Shown one piece after another: positions 61,830 through 64,000 of a DNA stretch of 64,000 nt; the stretch's first letter is position 1; each line of letters starts with the position of its first letter. This stretch comes from CAWBKV01 sp041946675. GTDB lineage: Archaea > Halobacteriota > Methanosarcinia > Methanotrichales > Methanotrichaceae. The notes beneath the pieces are model-generated. The model had not been told where the DNA came from. It worked only from the letters and a program-made list of their open reading frames with translations, and searched no databases. The DNA lies in the NCBI GenBank assembly GCA_041946675.1, contig JBHGAU010000006.1:1-64000 (forward strand). Direction: 5' to 3'. Position numbers and translations under genes: made by a program.

Positions 61830-62537
61830 TTACACCGAAAGATCATCAACCGCACTCATGCAGGCTAGATCCTCACACCCTATGATCTGCCCATCCTTAA
61901 GCGTATACATCCTCTGTGCCAGCCTTGCCAGATCCAGGTTATGGGTTACTAACACCAGAGTCATCCCCTGCCGGTTCAGCTCAGAGAAAAGCCGGAAAAC
62001 CATCTTCGAGGTTACTGAATCCAGGTTGCCGGTCGGCTCATCGGCCAGAATTATCTTAGGATCGTTGATAAGTGCACGGCCAATCGCCACACGCTGCATC
62101 TCACCTCCGGAAAGCTGTCCTGGAAGGTGACTACCCCTGCCGCCAAGGCCTACCATCTCCAAAACTTCATCGATCCTTTTATCATCCCTGCTCTTTTTGC
62201 TAAAAAGCATCGGCAGCTCAATATTCTCACGGGCGGTCAGGGTAGGCATGAGATAAAACTGCTGGAATACAAAGCCTATATTCTCACGGCGAAGCTTTAC
62301 CAGATCCTTTTCCTTTAGACCGTTTGTCTCAACTCCATTCAGCTTCAGGCTTCCACTCGTCGGCGTATCCAGGCATCCGAGCACATTCAATAGCGCAGTC
62401 TTGCCTGCGCCTGAAGGACCGACGATGGAGACGAATTCGCCATCGTCTACCTGGAAATCCACATTCCTCAGGGCAAATATCCTCTCTCTGCCCCTGTTGT
62501 AGATCTTGGTCAGACCTTTTCCGTTTATGAGGCTCAT
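61830..62537 (-). CDS. ABC transporter ATPase, LolD/MacB type
   Basis: A 235-residue ATPase: Walker A GPSGAGKTA (about 40-48), VFQQFYLMPTLTARENIELP, signature LSGGEMQRVAIGRAL, Walker B ILADEPTGNLDS. These are the marks of the MacB/LolD group. It overlaps the FtsX-like permease gene by four bases. Confidence 0.92.
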   Translation of the reverse strand: MSLINGKGLTKIYNRGRERIFALRNVDFQVDDGEFVSIVGPSGAGKTALLNVLGCLDTPTSGSLKLNGVETNGLKEKDLVKLRRENIGFVFQQFYLMPTLTARENIELPMLFSKKSRDDKRIDEVLEMVGLGGRGSHLPGQLSGGEMQRVAIGRALINDPKIILADEPTGNLDSVTSKMVFRLFSELNRQGMTLVLVTHNLDLARLAQRMYTLKDGQIIGCEDLACMSAVDDLSV

Positions 62538-63718
62538 TCTATGCCACTCCTGATGGCCTCCATTGGAGTCAGCCTTGAAGATTTGAACGCCGGATATAAA
62601 CCGCAGACGAGCCCCAATCCCACCGAAAAGACCAGACAGAAAGCAATTAAATCTGGACTCAGAGATATCAGCGATCCTCTGGGCGAATAAGGCAGCATTC
62701 CCTTGACAAAGCCCTCTATCAAGCTTGATCCGACGATTGCTGCAAGAGTTCCCAATATGCCGCCGCTGATTGTTATGAAGACAGTCTCAGCCAGGACCAT
62801 TTTGCCTATATCAAATCCTGATGCACCTATTGCTTTCATCATGCCGAACTCCCTCGTCCTTTCATTAACCGACATGAGAAGCGTATTGATGATTCCGAAG
62901 GCGCTGATGATCAGGGCTATTCCAATGACTGTGAGCAGCAGGGACCTTGCCGAATCTGCAAGATTCATGATTGTGCCCATTATCTGAGTCATTGTTACAA
63001 CCTGGATATCGGGAATCTTCTCCATCTCTTCAGAGACGCTTCCGATCAGGCTTACATCTTTGACCTTGACAGCTATTGTTGTTATCTTTCCCTGCTTGTT
63101 GAAGACCCTCTGAACCTCTGCCAGAGGAACGAAATGGAATTGATCATCCTGATCTCCAGTTCTCTCAAGGACTCCAACTATTGTGAAGTTCTTGAACGGG
63201 CCCGAGGGTATCACAGATCCTGCAGTCAAGTTCTCCTTATCCGCGAGACCCCTGCCAATGATCATAACATTGGTTTCATTATCCTCAAAGAACCTGCCCT
63301 CGACCTTCCACCATGGCTTGAGCTGCCTCACCTCATCGATCTTTATGCCGTAAATTATGTGAGGCTCATCAAGGCCGGTCTTCGCATTTTTCTTAATGAA
63401 CTGGTGCATAAGCATGGGCGATGCAAGCTCTATCCCGTCGATTTTGGTAATATTATCCAGATCGGCTTGAGAGAGATACTTTGGTATCACGCCACCGTGT
63501 ATGACCAATGATGCCGCCTCGTAAGGGCATCCTTTGGGCACCGCCAGAATATGGGCTCCGAGGCTGCCAACCTCCTTATTCAGCTCCTTCTCATATCCTG
63601 AGTTAAGGGATAGGAGGCTGAAAAGGACTGTTATGGCAATGGCCACGCCCAGCACAGTCAGCAGCGTCCTCCCTCTACGCCGCAGTAGATTCTTCGCCGC
63701 CAGAGTGAGGAAGTTCAT
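62534..63718 (-). CDS. MacB/FtsX-type ABC permease
   Basis: A 394-residue permease: N-terminal helix (about 18-40), a large extracytoplasmic MacB-PCD domain (45-250), then three helices (about 265-285, 310-340, 360-382). The MacB motif SVNERTREFGMMKAIGAS is present. Works by mechanotransmission rather than substrate passage. The ATG overlaps the OB-fold protein gene by four bases. Confidence 0.9.
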   Translation of the reverse strand: MNFLTLAAKNLLRRRGRTLLTVLGVAIAITVLFSLLSLNSGYEKELNKEVGSLGAHILAVPKGCPYEAASLVIHGGVIPKYLSQADLDNITKIDGIELASPMLMHQFIKKNAKTGLDEPHIIYGIKIDEVRQLKPWWKVEGRFFEDNETNVMIIGRGLADKENLTAGSVIPSGPFKNFTIVGVLERTGDQDDQFHFVPLAEVQRVFNKQGKITTIAVKVKDVSLIGSVSEEMEKIPDIQVVTMTQIMGTIMNLADSARSLLLTVIGIALIISAFGIINTLLMSVNERTREFGMMKAIGASGFDIGKMVLAETVFITISGGILGTLAAIVGSSLIEGFVKGMLPYSPRGSLISLSPDLIAFCLVFSVGLGLVCGLYPAFKSSRLTPMEAIRSGIE

Positions 63719-64000
63719 CTGTGGATCTCTCCGCCTACCTCCACGATCTTGCCGATTATCATTAGATCGCCGTCTTTAGCGGTCACGCTTCCATAGACCT
63801 TGGCGTTTGATCCTCGCTTCTGGGGTATTACGAAGTTGCTGGGGAGTATATCCACATAGATACTGGCCGTTCCATCATCAACGATGAACCAGCAGCCTGA
63901 GCCGCATTCATCCACAATCTTTCCCTCGATCACAACCATCTTGCCGTCGTAGGCCGCCTCATTCTGGATTATATCCTGGATCTTTATAATATTCCCTTTT
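63715..64000 (-). CDS. OB-fold protein, cut by the window end
   Basis: The frame runs from the TGA overlapping the MacB permease start to the end of the window without a start being necessary at 63939: the codons upstream read KIQDIIQNEAAYDGK, which continues the domain. The visible 95 residues form an OB fold (KMVVIEGKIVDECGSGCWFI; VIPQKRGSNAKVYGSVTAKD). Such proteins precede MacB-type permeases in archaea; a role as extracytoplasmic partner is likely if a signal peptide lies outside the window. Confidence 0.75.
   Translation of the reverse strand, partial: KGNIIKIQDIIQNEAAYDGKMVVIEGKIVDECGSGCWFIVDDGTASIYVDILPSNFVIPQKRGSNAKVYGSVTAKDGDLMIIGKIVEVGGEIHR

Overview
The window looks like the chromosome of a methanogenic archaeon, most likely a Methanothrix (Methanosaeta)-type member of the Methanosarcinales. 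This is inference from gene content: the methanogen-restricted pair DUF1890/DUF1894, a coenzyme F420 ligase domain, an archaeal dihydropteroate-synthase-like protein, siroheme-route (Ahb) heme genes, Cdc48/VAT, a sodium-type N-ATPase operon, COG1361 envelope proteins, Lrp/AsnC regulators, archaeal TATA boxes and GGAGG-type ribosome binding sites. No rRNA, tRNA or CRISPR array was seen.

Layout. 1-3.7 kb: a DrrAB-like ABC exporter and a DHA2-type MFS exporter. 3.7-11.5 kb: an envelope/lipid cassette (RND exporter, COG1361 protein, RDD protein, Tes-like radical SAM enzyme, glycosyltransferase) with decayed copies of two of its genes at 3.7-3.9 kb, plus a small membrane-protein trio and a DUF116 protein. 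11.8-17.4 kb: two coupled Lrp regulators divergent from a seven-gene gas-vesicle-like operon in which GvpA-fold subunits are fused to zinc ribbons and to two PH/GRAM-like domains. 18.4-25.5 kb: the N-ATPase operon atpDCQRBEFA-G, interrupted between atpA and atpG by a HicBA remnant. 25.5-34.9 kb: an accessory zone with a RelE/ParE-type toxin-antitoxin pair, an atpG relic, an SBP-Cache sensor pseudogene split by an insertion sequence with perfect 13-bp ends and a 5-bp target duplication, and a conflict-system-like island (double Trypco2-like protein, CHAT protease, divergent TPR-CHAT protease) bracketed by two copies of the Cache gene 3' end. 35-39.8 kb: heme/siroheme genes hemL-hemC-cobA/hemD-ahbC. 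39.8-47 kb: secreted proteins (one an amyloid-like repeat protein), LarC and a TrkH/TrkA potassium system. 47-55 kb: a CofE-cytidine deaminase fusion, a DHPS-like protein, a second ABC exporter with a COG1361 partner, and a Znu-type metal importer. 55-64 kb: Cdc48, an operon of methanogen-specific genes with MoaE, CutA, a ThiS-like carrier and a radical SAM enzyme, a hemerythrin, and a MacB-type exporter with an OB-fold protein running off the end.

The two best candidates for undescribed systems are the gas-vesicle-derived locus at 13.2-17.4 kb, which lacks an ordinary GvpA and has subunits decorated for metal and lipid/protein binding, and the Trypco2/dual-CHAT island at 28.4-34.3 kb. The window also preserves several datable rearrangements: gene relics, one transposition and toxin-antitoxin insertions.
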